NCBI GenBank assembly: GCA_003118195.1
Contig: BEXV01002964.1
Location: forward strand, 1 to 30,323
Source of the DNA: Hemicentrotus pulcherrimus
Taxonomy: Eukaryota; Echinodermata; Echinoidea; Camarodonta; Strongylocentrotidae
Length of the DNA: 30,323 nt
Reading direction: 5' to 3'
Made by a program: the position numbers and the translations under genes. The notes under the pieces were generated by a model. The model saw only the letters and a program-made list of their open reading frames with translations. It was not told where the DNA came from and did not search any database. Of this stretch, positions 1 to 10,964 are shown in pieces. How positions within the stretch are numbered: the stretch's first letter is position 1; every line of letters begins with the position of its first letter.

Positions 1-130
1 GATTGCCAAATGATCTGCGCATGCGCTAAGTTCCTGCTCGTCGAAGCGAGTGGCCAGGCTTTATGTCGCTTCAACGCACACGCATTGTGCCGCGCGCTGA
101 ACAGTCGGACGCTACGGCAGCGAAGGAGTC
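1..130. promoter_or_regulatory. CpG-rich segment with an NRF1-like palindrome
   Basis: The first 130 bases are clearly richer in G, C and CpG than the AT-rich DNA that follows. Positions 16-26 read TGCGCATGCGC, which matches the palindromic binding site of the NRF1 transcription factor. In animal genomes this combination is typical of a CpG promoter. The gene it would serve is not visible; it could lie off the left edge on the minus strand. The motif is seen directly, and the promoter role is inferred. A chance occurrence or a CpG-rich repeat end is also possible. Confidence 0.35.
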
Positions 131-690
131 GAGTTTTCAATTTTTAATCTCGTTTGTGGGGTGGCTATTAGGCTGAATTATTTCGGAAGGAACGGGTTAA
201 AATTATAATTACTTACAGAGTAATCCTATCAGTATACTATGAAATCTACTATGAAATCTGATTAAATCTGTGTAATTGTCATAGCAATAAACTATTCACA
301 TCTTGATCCAGATACCTGAACATAATGTTCATAATATGGGGTAAATATAACTACAGATTTGAATTCAAGATTCGTGTGAAGTGGGGAATGGGAGATGTAA
401 AGCTCTTTTCTCATGTTGCGGGTATTGAGCTGTTTATAGAGTTGTGGAGAGCGCGTCGTGAGATGGTTTGTCTAATTTCAGGCAAGAGATGGCGGTGACG
501 GTTTGAGATCAGCAGGGACTCGAGGCAAACTTTAGTTCAAGCTTGTCATTTATATATAAAGTGAAAATCTACGTCCTCATCACTAGGAGGCAGATATTTG
601 ACAGAACCGGTTAAGTTTTCATGATAATGCCAAGTACAGAACCAAACTAAATTTTGCTACAACTTGCTCATACTCGCAAGTTTTACCTTA
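131..690. other. Non-coding, no recognisable gene
   Basis: AT-rich sequence with no convincing reading frame. A TATATAAA string lies near 552-559 and could be a core promoter element, but no coding start follows it before the better-placed box near 697. The stretch may be the upstream region of the candidate exon at 771. Confidence 0.4.
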
Positions 691-694
691 CTAC

Positions 695-705
695 AGTATA
701 TAATT
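695..705 (+). promoter_or_regulatory. TATA-like box upstream of the exon at 771
   Basis: The string AGTATATAATT lies about 70 bases before the ATG at 771, leaving room for a start site near 725-730 and a 5' UTR of about 45 bases. AT-rich DNA makes such strings common, so the call rests on its position. Confidence 0.3.
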
Positions 706-770
706 TATCGAGTTAAGCAATTTGATATTGTCGATATAAAACCACTTCGTCTCGTCGGTTGCAAGGAGAA

Positions 771-849
771 ATGGCTGGTAAACAGCGTCTCAAGAGGAAA
801 TCGATGATGATGGTACTTTTGGTCTTTTCTTTGCTTTCTGGAAATACAG
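771..849 (+). CDS. Candidate first coding exon encoding a signal peptide (partial gene)
   Basis: An ATG with a strong context (G at -3, G at +4) opens 26 codons plus one base. The peptide has a basic start (AGKQRLKRK, residues 2-10), then a hydrophobic core (MMMVLLVFSLLSG, residues 12-24), the layout of a secretory signal or signal anchor. The frame runs into ACAG|GTAACT, a good splice donor, so the intron begins at 850 in phase 1. Phase-1 introns directly after a signal peptide are common in secreted and receptor genes that grew by exon shuffling. No downstream exon can be recognised, so the gene cannot be named. It may be a real gene with long introns, a gene fragment or a chance frame. Confidence 0.4.
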
Positions 850-1605
850 GTAACTATGAAATGTGTTATTTCAGGTCTTTCATATTATCATGCCTTTCAA
901 GATGATGTGAGTGAATCTTCACATTTTTGTTATTCTTCCATTTCCTGATTTCCCACATTTTTTGTTTGTTTTTTGTTTGTTTTGTTTGGGGGGGGGGGAG
1001 GAAAGTCAAAAGATGACTTTAGACATTACAGCTTAGAAAACCAAATAAGGAATATCGAAGTTGTAAATTCCTTCTTCTTATCTTCTCTCTCTTCTTATCT
1101 TCCTGTAACTGTGTTTACCTTATATTATTTTTATCTTTCCTCTGCCCTCTGTTGTTGTTTAATGTATGTACGATGTTTTTGTTTTTTTTTTTAATTTAAA
1201 ATAAGTTAGTATCTTGTTTATGCAGGGTATCTGGGGATCATTCTCATCAAGCCAATTTTTATCTTTCCTCTGCCCTCTGTTGTTGTTTAATGTATGTACG
1301 ATGTTTTTTTTTTTTTTTTAATTTGAAATAAGTTAGTATCTTGTTTATGCTGGGTATCTGGGGATCATTCTCATCAAGCCAATTTTGGCTTTCATGATTC
1401 CTCACTATATACTTTTGATGTTTTTTTAAAAGGATAGTAAAATAAATAAATGAAATATATAAAAAATTAAATGAAATATGCATTTTGGCATAGTCAAATA
1501 TGAGAACACGAAGTATCCATGGAATTCGGATGAGAAACCAAAATAATACAGAGTATCAGAATAAAGGCACATATGGCCCGATGGGTGTGGTACAAAACCC
1601 CCTCT
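850..1605. other. Intron-like or non-coding stretch with a 128-bp duplication
   Basis: Low-complexity T- and G-rich DNA (a run of G near 988-998, T runs near 1180 and 1305) with no recognisable exon. It would be the intron after the candidate exon at 771, if that exon is real. It contains the tandem duplication annotated separately. Confidence 0.4.
1128..1386 (+). repeat. Two-copy 128-bp direct tandem duplication
   Basis: The block starting TTTTTATCTTTCCTCTGCCC at about 1128 recurs at about 1256 and continues to about 1386. The copies are nearly identical; differences include poly-T length, AATTTAAAAT versus AATTTGAAAT, and TATGCAGGG versus TATGCTGGG. The low divergence suggests a recent local duplication. 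The copies contain no coding content. Confidence 0.85.
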
Positions 1606-2404
1606 GAACTTGACTATAGCTCACCTCTTTTAAGCCATTATGCTAATACATGTTTAAACAGTTACTGTCATTTGTGTTACAGTATATTCTATAGATGTAT
1701 TAACCTATTTTGTGTACATTATAATTATATCAATCTGTCAAATTCATATCATACTATTAGTCATCTATTTAACCTGTTGAATCTATATAGCTGTTCAAGG
1801 TAAATACATTTCATGCTAGCTCGGTGTATGATACATATACAAAACAAACAAACATACATCAAAAACATCCAAACAAGGGTTGTGCGCTATGAACGAAATG
1901 GAGGCTAAGACATAGAACTATTTTTTGGCAATTGATATAAACATGCAGTGTTTAAAAGAATATGGGCTATTAAACAAAGTTTCAAGCTTCTGGTCGTTTC
2001 CTCCCAGGTGTCCTGAAATATATTAAATCAGCCAGTTAGACACATTTCTTGATAAAATATGAATAAATCAACTTTCTCATAAACCGTATCAATGTATACA
2101 CTAAATATTGAACTTATGATCTTATTCTAAGGTAAAAAAACAAAAACAATCCAAGTTCACAGCAGCTATCCAACACACATACACAAGGACATATTGAAGT
2201 CAAGAACTGTGGTTCTAACAATAACATCTGCAAAATCAGACAACTTTTTGATGGAACAAAATTTACATTTACTTTATTAAATCCTTCATTTGCTTTGAGA
2301 CGATTTTGCAGCAGCTATCACACAGAACCTGTGAAGGTTGAGACTAAATATTAGGCATTTCAGATCATGCTCATATCAACAGTCAACTACCATGCAAGAT
2401 GTAT

Positions 2405-2590
2405 AAGCCAATTCACGGTTGCAATCTGAGCATGAGCAGATAAAAAGACAAAATTGTAAAATACACAGAGACAAAATACTGGATACGTGCTCATGAAGGT
2501 TATGTAATCATTATTCATCGCTGTAGGAGTGATTATTTTAAAATGTACAAAGTGGGACCTTGTGTTTTGAAGATCTGTGGATATTCAGGG
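2405..2590 (+). repeat. Part of copy A with an inverted relative at 13068-13335
   Basis: Blocks such as GAGCATGAGCAGATAAA, TCATTATTCAT and AGGAGTGATTATTTTA occur here in the same order as on the minus strand at 13068-13335. The copy here is shorter. This stretch is absent from copy B, which has a MITE at this place. Confidence 0.7.
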
Positions 2591-3105
2591 TCGGTTTGGA
2601 CACGTGCTAGCCGTGAACTGGTCTATTCCTCTGCAATGCACTGTATTCTGGAACTTAATAACCATGACATCAATGACATCAAAATGGCTTAACTTGTATG
2701 ATGGCCAGAAGGGGGCGCTATACAAGATTTGAATTCAAACACCTTTTATTACTAAAATTAGCCTACACCAAAACCATCGTTTACATCAAAAACATAAAAA
2801 AACAAATTCTTTGGCACTGATAGCAACTCTACTTAGTTATTCATTGAAAAGAATTATCTATCAATAAACATAAAGTACTGAAAATGTAACACATACGTAA
2901 AGTAAATTCCTAGACACATTGTAGTTAAAAATAAAGAAAGGATTGAGAACTAAAGATTAAAGAAGAATCTCGTATTTATGTGGGCTGTTGGAGTGGCTCA
3001 ATGTAAGTAAGCCTCTCCTGTATGGTTTGATTAGCATTTCATTTTCTTAATCAGTCCAAGAATCTATGGTGCAGTAATGTGCATAGATGCAGTATGTAGG
3101 TCTAC

Positions 3106-3920
3106 CCAGGGAGCTGTAATGAATGGAGACTGAGGAAAAGATATTCAAGATTAACTTGGCTCAACAAAAAGAAATGGAACCCTCTCCAGCCATCAAATCC
3201 ATCTACAGCTGTCATTATCAATGCACAGTTCCCCTCTAGTATTCCAAATATTACGAAATGTTACGCAACGCAGTCTGTTTCCCGAAATCCTCTAATCAGC
3301 AGGTCGTATTAATGCAGGCATCGAGCTTTGAAGACAGGCGTGGCACCGACAAATTAGGTCATGTTCAGTGAAGATGTATTTAGCTATAATATATAAAAAT
3401 ACTGAATTCCCGACATATGACCAATGAAACTTTATTTTGGTTATCAAATGCTTTGTTCGTGCTCGGATAGCTCTATTGAAGACGAAACCATTTTAACCAG
3501 CAAAATCGACCAAGGAAATCGTGAGTTGGAGCGAATGTAAGGTTTTCATGATCATGATTTTCTCATCTAATTATTGACATTTTCCAAAATTTTCGAAATT
3601 TCTTTATAGCTAGGAAGATAGTCCAAAGGTTTATCTCCCTAAAGAACCAAATGAAATTGTGTTACATGTTTGCGCATTTGTTGGACGATGGTTAGAAGTT
3701 GTCAATTAATCATCACTTTTCACCAAAGTACGGGCCGGCAACGCATAAGCCGCCGTGCTCGCTGGCCTGGGGTGTAGGTGGAACGGGAGGACTTCGAGCC
3801 ACTAGGGAGCTGTATGGTCTCGGAGAAGGATTACGGTAGGGGAAACAAAAGACGCGCGGTGCCACGGATGGCTTCAAAGGGGCCTCTTGGACGGGATCTC
3901 CATTTATTATAGCTTCCTGG
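3106..3920. mobile_element. 815-bp non-autonomous TIR DNA transposon
   Basis: The ends are inverted repeats of about 24 bp starting CCAGGGAGCTGTAATGAATG on the left and CCAGGAAGCTATAATAAATG on the reverse complement of the right, with about three mismatches. The equivalent site in copy B (near 10661-10675) is uninterrupted, giving a direct empty-site comparison. The flanking direct repeat is up to 10 bp (GGTCTACCCA). Because it overlaps the TIR ends, the target-site duplication could be 5, 7 or 9 bp, so the superfamily is open. There is no transposase ORF. The right third (about 3731-3900) is GC-richer than its surroundings and has an inner string (AGGGAGCTGTATGG near 3804) resembling the TIR. 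Confidence 0.8.
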
Positions 3921-4226
3921 TCTACCCATCGACTATGCTATCTGGCAGGTTAGAAATTCAGTGCATGAAAGATATTCCATGGGAATAAACTGACAAACAG
4001 CAAAAAGAGGACATGATTTTAAATTTTTAATTTTAATCCTAAAAAATCCTGAATTGTGAACAAAGTGGACTGTGTTCTTTTTTAGACGCGTCACATTCTC
4101 TAAATGAGGAGAAAATAATGAAAAAAATTCCCACAGGTTGGTGGCCGAATCCCCCTTCCGCTAAGGATTTATTGGCAACGAGCACAATAATTATCACAAG
4201 ATTGATGGCACACAACCATTTGAAAT

Positions 4227-5294
4227 CTCTTAACTTAATCACAGTTATAATTGGTGAATGACACATATTTGTAAAGCTTAGATCCTCCTCTTTCATTTGA
4301 TGGAACTCCATATTTCACGCATGAGTGATTAAAATGAATTTGAAGAGAGAAAAACAAAGAGTCATTTGGCGGACGTTATCTGAATATCAAAGAGAAAATC
4401 ACATTTCTAGAAAGTTGAGTTTCTGCCCTTTTATATGACACCTCAGTCAGGAAAAATGAGTTAGGAATAACAAACTGTTTGTTTAAAGTTGTACATGCAT
4501 TTTCAAAATTTTATTAAACGAATTCGTTTGCACTGGCAAGGGGATAACAAGATACGTGTCACTCCCCCAAAAGATATTTCATGGGAATAACAAGGGAGAG
4601 GAAAAAAGAGAAAAGGGAGCGACAGAAAAGGGGAAAAGGATAGAAATAGATAAAGAAAGATTAAGATTGAGAAAGGGAGAGAGAGGGAGGGAGAGGGGGA
4701 GGGGGAGGCATTGTAGGCTCCTCAAACCCAAGCTTTGAGAAGGAAAACAACACCAGTAAGATAAAGGAATGTATATGTAGTAGTCAAAATAATATTCATT
4801 CTCCTTATTAAATGGAAAATAACCTCAAAAGCTATCGGCGCACAAAAAGTCTATACGTTTGCGTAAACGGCACGATTTATAGAAATAATAGAAATATTCA
4901 ATACAGAAGATGAATCTGTCTATTCATTTATTTTAAAGTTTCATTATTTTGTCATTTAATTGTGACATTAGAACGAATGATCTCCGCTTATATCAGTGGA
5001 GATTTTTTCTTCAAAGCTATCAGCTAGCTTATCATATCTCAAGCATGGCCTAAACAACAGTCCGAATGATTTAAGATCAGCGTTCCATTATTGCCACGTT
5101 GTAAGCAATTATTATTGAATACACTCATATTTTATCGTTTATATTTTTTGCTGGCAACACGAATCTGTTCTCTTCCCACAACTACAGTCCATACACTCTT
5201 ATGCAAACGGGTAATTCTGAACTATCAAAGATTCTACAATGGATTAGACAAACAAACTTTCACTTAATCTCCAAAATACTAATTGTATGTTGTT
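4227..5294. other. Non-coding, with a purine-rich tract
   Basis: AT-rich DNA with no recognisable gene. A purine-rich tract occupies about 4590-4735 and is listed separately. The minus-strand frame across 4039-4311 that overlaps the left edge is judged not to be a gene. Confidence 0.4.
4590..4735 (+). repeat. Purine-rich (GA/GGGA) low-complexity tract
   Basis: Nearly all purine on the plus strand, grading from mixed AAGGGA units to GAGGGAGAGGG units. Its open frame is a composition effect. The phrase GATATTTCATGGGAATAA just before it resembles GATATTCCATGGGAATAA at about 3971. Confidence 0.8.
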
Positions 5295-5365
5295 CAGTTA
5301 TACTATAGATTCACTGCCAGGCAACATCCCTTTGGAAAGTGTTTCTTTGCAGCACCAGAGATCAA
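5295..5365 (-). mobile_element. Possible degenerate tRNA-derived SINE remnant
   Basis: On the minus strand the segment reads GTGGGTTTGATCTCTGGTG, similar to a tRNA B-box (GGTTCGANTCC), followed by CTTTCCAAAGGGATGTTGCC, similar to bodies of tRNA-derived SINEs. No clear A-box or 3' tail was found, so the call is tentative. Confidence 0.25.
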
Positions 5366-5879
5366 ACCCACAACCATATAAACGGAACTTGACTAGCTCA
5401 CCTCTTTTAAGACATTATGCTAATAGAGGTTTACGGTAAATATAACAAAAATCTATAATGTCATTGGGTTACAGTATATTCTATAGATGTATAACCCTAT
5501 TTAGTACATAATTATCATCTCAATCTGCATTTGTCATATCGTGCTATTTGTCATCTATTTTACCTGTTGAATCGGTATAGCTGTTATTTTATTCACAAAT
5601 ACGCATTAATGAGACGGACTGATAACTCAAGGTAAATACCTCTCATGCTCGCTTGGTGTATATACAAAACAAATAAACAAACATACATAAAAAATATTAA
5701 AAAAACATCCAAACAAGCATTTCAGTTATGGCATACAACATGTTTATAATGCATTACTTGATGCCACTGTGTTTTCTTTTTAAAAAAATATGCATCTTAA
5801 GAAACAAAAGTCCCACAATGAGCCCTCTTATAAAACTTAAAGGTGTAATTTGGGACACACAAAATCTGCGGTATCATAA

Positions 5880-8190
5880 TACAAAGATCTTCAAGAAGGG
5901 GGATAGGGGTTATTTAGACAATTGGAGACCAATTAAATATTGATTATAAAATTGCGGCAAGAGTACTGTCTAAAAGACTTCAACGTGTTTTATCATGCAT
6001 TATTTCAACTGATCAAAAAGGTTTTATAAAGAAGAGATCAGCAGCAGAAAACATACGATTACAAGATGTAATCGACTATTTAAAGACATCCAATAGTTCG
6101 GGAATTATATTCTTTTCGGATTAAAACAAAAACATTTGACAATGTATCTCATTTTTTCCTATTTCATGTACTACGTAAATTCATTTTTAAAGAATATTTT
6201 ATATCCTGGATAAAGACCTTTTATACTGACGCCATCGGTCGTGTAATGATTAATGGATGGATTTCAGAAAAGTTACTTATTGGAAGAGTTCGCCAGGGTT
6301 GCCCATTATCAGCATTACGTTTTGACATAGTAGTGGAAATATTAGCATGCCCAATAACACAAAATAAAAACATTAAAGGGATTGATATATTCAGTGTTGA
6401 TTTAGATTTTGATAGTTCAACATTTTTTCCCATATGCAGATGACACAACATTATGTGGAATCTGTTACTGATATACAATATGTTATCAATGAAATTAACG
6501 ATTTGGGAGACTATGCATGTCTGAAAATAAATTGGAATAAGACAGAAGTTATGAAACTGAATACTGTAGATAATTTTATTCATGATAATGCCATGATATA
6601 AACTGATCAACCTGTAAAATATCTAGGAGTATATGTAGGCGAAAATAAGAAATTGTTACAAGATTTAAACTGGAATGTAAAAATAGATCAAATTCGAAAT
6701 GTATTAAATATGTGGAAAATGAGAGATCTTACTTTTATGGCAGAATGATTGTTTTGAAAATGCTAGCGGCGTCACAAATTGTAAATACCGCAACATGTTT
6801 CACAGATATCAAACAGACTATTATTATTCTGTTTCTTATGGAACTCCAAAAAAGATAAAATTAAACGAAATGTAATTATAAGTGATATTGAAAATGGTGG
6901 AATGAATATGATTGATATTGCTAGTAAAATATCTTCACTTCGTTTGGCATGGATATCTCGTGTTTTTTTTTTAATGAAAACGGCTCTTATTGGAAAAATA
7001 TGTTTAGATACTGGTCCGACAAAATAGGGGGTTTGCCACTATGTTTACATTTCAATTGTAACATACAAGACATGAATTTATAATGCTCAAAACATAATTT
7101 GCCAGAATTCTATGTAGATCTATTGTGTACTTGGTCAGAACTAAAATTCATTGATATGTTTGAAGTAAGAAATATTCCAAATGAAATTATTTGGGAAAAG
7201 AGTAACATTACCTTTAAGAAAAAAATACTGTTTTATCTAGAATGGTAAGAGGCTGGTCTATTGAAAATTCATAATTTGATTACAAATGGTATTTGCAATG
7301 ACTCTACAATACTCAATACAAAAGTGAAAGCACAACAGCTCTTATTTGATTTTAAATATACAAGATTAAAGAAAGCATTTCCACAGTGTTGGTTGGATAG
7401 ATTAAGATATGAATTTGAACAAGAATATGATAGAAATAGAAACAGGGGATAAAGTGAATGTTTTTGTTATGAAAGTTAAAGACTACTATCGTTTGTCAAT
7501 ACGAAAAAAGAACCAAATATCATTTACTTTTGGAATTCTTTTTAGATTTAGATAATGACTTTGTTTGGAAGTGTGTATTTTTTTTTGAATAAAGCAAATT
7601 CGTAAAAATAAAGTTAAACAATTTAATTTCAAGATGATTCATGTGTTTATTGCTTCAAAAGAAAACTGATATAAATGGCGAAATGTTAATAATAATTTAT
7701 GCAACTCTTGTGGACAAGTTGACTCAACTTTTCATTTTATGTTATATTGCAAGGATGTGACTTTGTTTTAGAAAATAATATGTAATTCGATATCTAATCT
7801 ATTCCATATAAAAAATACAAATAGACCAGAAGATAATAGTTGTAGGTAAGGATAATGGAAATAAGAAATATTCACTTCTGAATATTATTTTAAATTATGT
7901 GCAATATGCAATTTATAAATGTTACGTTAAGAAAATTGTTAATGGTTCTGTTTACTACCCACATACTTCTTTTTTTTTAAAATTCAAGTCGTTGCTAAGA
8001 TCATTTTTAAGATAAGAATGTGTTAGCAAAGAAAATAATGCTAAGCTGGAAGTATTGTTGAATATACTTTAATCTTTAGCCTATGTTATGTTTCACTCAG
8101 TCATTTAGTAATTAATGTACATACAAATATGTATTACTATTATGGAAAAAAAAAACCTCGCTTGAGGATAAGAGACAAAAATAATAAAAA
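5880..8190 (+). pseudogene. Decayed non-LTR retrotransposon (Tx1/L1-like), reverse transcriptase and C-terminal part
   Basis: Reading across frames recovers, in order: NWRPIKY (about 5920), DYKIAARVLSKRL and DQKGF (about 5942-6030), GRVMINGWISEKLLIGRVRQ then GCPLSA (about 6238-6312), the catalytic-type YADDTT (about 6433-6450), PVKYLGVYVGE (about 6611-6645), and a C-terminal C-x2-C...H...C knuckle (CNSCGQ at 7700 to LYC ending 7750). This order fits the 3' half of ORF2 of L1/Tx1-type LINEs. Numerous stops and frameshifts break it, and the endonuclease half is missing, so it is inactive. The 3' end is near the A-rich stretch at 8144-8190. It lies inside copy B only. Confidence 0.85.
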
Positions 8191-8598
8191 GATCTTTTGG
8201 ATTTCTAGAAGCCTCTTAAAACACTACAAATAGGATTCATGGATAATGGAAAATGCTTGTAAAAGAGATTTTGTACAATCTGCTTTTTTATATTTTTCAT
8301 GTTGAATTGAATGATGGAGAGGTTAATTATCGAGTTAAATGTAGGGAATCATTTTGAAACCCTGGAACAGTTCCTGTGTTACATCATCATTACATATTAT
8401 AAAATAGTCTAGTATTTTAAGCATCGTGATTAGTCAAAACGCGTCACATGACGCGCACCTATTTTAAATTCATGCACGATCGTGCCAAAAAAGCGCTGTC
8501 AAAAGTAATATTGCACGCTTGTATCCAGCGTAGCATTCGCGTAGAGCAAGTAGCAAGGTCTTATCATTTCATTTTCTGGAACCAACATAACTCTCCTG
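8191..8598. other. Non-coding; CpG-bearing repeat-like stretch
   Basis: No gene is visible. Around 8430-8570 the sequence has unusual CpG content for this window (AAACGCGTCACATGACGCG, CAGCGTAGCATTCGCGTAGA), a style common in short DNA transposons. No paired terminus was found within the window. Confidence 0.35.
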
Positions 8599-8912
8599 AG
8601 GGTGTTTCATAAAGAACCTATTGTCGAACTTAACTCTTAGTTGGACTTAACAAATATGGTGAGCCATTTTCAGCCTTAAAATTAAATTTTTCCAAAAGCA
8701 AAAATTGAAGTATTTTAGACTTTCCATAAATTCCACATCAAGAACATGAAATCTCCTTGATAATAGAAAATATGAATGACTTAAATCAGCATTTTATGCC
8801 TTTTGAAATAACTTTTACAAAATATTTTCAATGATGCTAACGGCTTTCCATAATTGTTAAGTCCAACTTAGAGACAAGTTCAACTTAGGATCTTTGTGAA
8901 ACACCCCCCCCC
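8599..8912. mobile_element. About 310-bp MITE with about 52-bp terminal inverted repeats
   Basis: The left end reads GGGTGTTTCATAAAGAACC...TTAGTTGGACTTAAC. The right end is its imperfect reverse complement, GTTAAGTCCAACTTAGAG...TTTGTGAAACACC. The TIRs pair over about 52 bases around an AT-rich interior without coding capacity. A second member with the same outer ends is at 29568-29803. A run of C (8905-8918) marks the right border, so that edge is uncertain by a few bases. Confidence 0.8.
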
Positions 8913-9458
8913 CCCCATTACTCTAACGTAATATCATGACTTTCATTTGTTTTGATTTCCATGTGTCGCTATTGGACCCCGTTGTGCGTAATGTAAATGT
9001 ACTGCATTCACCACTAACGAACGCTGGGCTGTGCGTTATTTGTATACAGTAAACATACTGGGCAATTTTCTCTGCTGGCTACAGGATTGACGTGGAAGTA
9101 TTTTGGCAATTGATATAAATATGTAGTGTTTCATTTAGAATGGGGTTATTGAGCAAAGATCAAACTTCTCGCTGTTCCCTTTAGTGCTTTTTGATGTATA
9201 TGTTTATATAAAAATCAGCCCGTTAGACACATTTCTTGATATGAATAAATCAACTTTCTCATAACCATATCAATGTATACACCAAATATTGAAATTATGA
9301 TCTTATTCTCTGGTGAAGAAGCAATCCAAGTTCACAGCAGCTGTCCAGTGCACATGCACAAGGACATATTGAAGTCACAGACTGTGATTATAATGATAAC
9401 ATCTGCAAAATCACACAACTTCTAGATGCTGGAACAAAATTAATATTTACTATATTAA

Positions 9459-9669
9459 AGGAATAGTTGAGTTCTGTTGCAGAGGGCGCTACACAATTGG
9501 TGAAATAATGAAAAAATGAGTGTCAAATTTGAAAGAACATACAGTTTAATTGACAGAATCATCTGTGTTTGATCGAAATCCGTTCAGAGACCGCTGAAAT
9601 ATCCATAAATATAACGATACTTGTTTACCACCACAATACTAATAAATAATTTGAACCAGCTGTTGAAAG
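9459..9669 (+). mobile_element. 3'-truncated TTAA-class MITE, first piece in copy B
   Basis: Starts directly after TTAA (9455-9458) with AGGAATAGTTGAGTTCTGTT, the same terminus as the complete element at 14052. It follows that element's left part and stops near 9669. The matching point in copy A (about 2275-2285) has TTAA but no insertion, so it was gained by B or lost by A. Confidence 0.75.
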
Positions 9670-9824
9670 CCTTCATTTGCTTAAAGCCGATTTTGCAGCA
9701 GTTATCACACAGGTTGAGATTAAATATTAGGCATTTCAGACTATGCTCATATCAACAGTAAACTACCATGCTTGATGTATTGCTCTGCAGACTGCAATAC
9801 ACCAAAAGATTTCGTATATTTCAT

Positions 9825-10245
9825 GAATAGTTGAGTTTTGTTGCAGAGGGCGCTACACAAAATATTTTTTTTTGGTGAGATAATAAAAAACTGAGTGTCA
9901 AATTTGAAAGAACATAATATTTAAATGACAAAATCATCTTTGATTGATCAAAATCAGTTCAGAGACGGCTGAAATATAACAATTTCTAATACCTGTGTAC
10001 CACCACAAGTATTAGATATTTTGAAAAATTTGAAAAAAGGCGTTGAAAAACGAAATAACGCCTGTTGCGTCGTATTTCAGCCAATGCCGATGTTGGCTTT
10101 TTTGTTTGCATTGACGTGTTGCTTATATTATGCACAACCAGCCGGCCAATGTATTGTTGTTTTGAATTAAGTATTTAATTAACGGTCACCGTGTTTGTTT
10201 TTTTTAAAGTGGAGCTGAATTGGTATGCTCGTATTGGCTAAATTT
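9825..10245 (+). mobile_element. TTAA-class MITE fragment, second piece in copy B
   Basis: Starts GAATAGTTGAGTTTTGTTGC and follows the complete element at 14052-14612 through the ATTAACGGTCACCGT and GAATTGGTATG blocks to about 10245, where similarity ends. It lacks the 3' terminus. It has diverged from the neighbouring piece, so the two are separate insertions or pieces. Confidence 0.8.
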
Positions 10246-10964
10246 CTTGTAAATAACTAAATAACTTGTATGACGGCCAGAAGGGGGCGCTATACAACAT
10301 TTGAATTCAAACATCTTTTATTACTAAAATTAGCCTACACCAAAACTTACACACAAAAGCACAAAAACAAATTCTTTGGCACTGATAGCAACTCTACTTC
10401 GTTATTCATTGAAAATAATTATCTATCAATAAACATAAAGCACTGAAAGTGTAACAAATACATAAAGTAAATTTCTAGACACATTGTAGTTGAAAATTAA
10501 CAAAGGATTGGAACTAAAGATTGAAGAAGAACCTTGCATTTATGTGGGCTGTTGGAGTGGCTCAATGTAAGTAAGCCACACCTGTATGGGTTGATTAGCA
10601 TTTTATTTTCTTAATCAGTCCACGAATCTATGGTGCAGTAATGTGCATAGATGCAGTATGTAGGTCTACCCATCGACTATGCTATCTGGCAGGTTAGAAA
10701 TAATTCAGTGCAATGAAAGATATTCCATGGGAATAAACTGACAAACAGCAAATAGAGGACATAATTTTTAATTTTTATTTTTAATCCTGAATTGTGAACA
10801 AAGCGGACTGTGTTCTTTATTAGACGCGTCACATTCTCTAAATGAGAAGAAAATAATGAAAAAAATTCCCACAGGTTGGTGGTCGAATCCCCCTTCCGCT
10901 AAGGATTTATTGGCAACGAGCACAATAATTATCACAAGATTGATGGCACACAACCATTTGAAAT

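Larger units (their letters stand above)
1606..4226 (+). repeat. Duplicated segment, copy A
   Basis: This segment matches copy B (about 5385-10964) in the same orientation and order. A 1606-1878 matches B 5385-5718; A 1918-2400 matches B 9098-9778; A 2691-3105 matches B 10259-10670; A 3921-4226 matches B 10671-10964. The left edge is at GAACTTGACTA and the right edge at ACAACCATTTGAAAT in both. Copy A is shorter because it lacks B's LINE and MITE insertions. It carries its own transposon at 3106-3920. It may be a segmental duplication or two copies of a long non-autonomous repeat; no coding capacity is evident. Confidence 0.75.
5385..10964 (+). repeat. Duplicated segment, copy B, expanded by insertions
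   Basis: Same borders and block order as copy A, but about 3.4 kb of extra DNA lies between 5718 and 9098 (LINE remnant 5880-8190, TIR element 8599-8912). Two MITE pieces (9459-9669, 9825-10245) also interrupt or replace A sequence. The site of copy A's 815-bp transposon is empty here. Confidence 0.75.

Noticed and set aside
1225..1292. Possible second exon for the gene starting at 771
   Set aside because: Joining at the TATGCAG acceptor gives about 20 codons ending in a stop inside a tandem duplication; no domain content.
4039..4311. Minus-strand 90-codon frame with a hydrophobic leader, also present in copy B (10768-10953)
   Set aside because: It looks like a signal peptide and appears in both duplicated copies. 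However, the differences between copies that I can read (Gly/Asp, Ser/Phe, Lys/Asn) all change the amino acid, copy B lacks an ATG at the equivalent place, and neither frame has domain or splice support. It is duplicated non-coding DNA.
6221..6610. 129-codon minus-strand frame
   Set aside because: Antisense of the Tx1/L1-like reverse transcriptase, whose motifs are clear on the plus strand.
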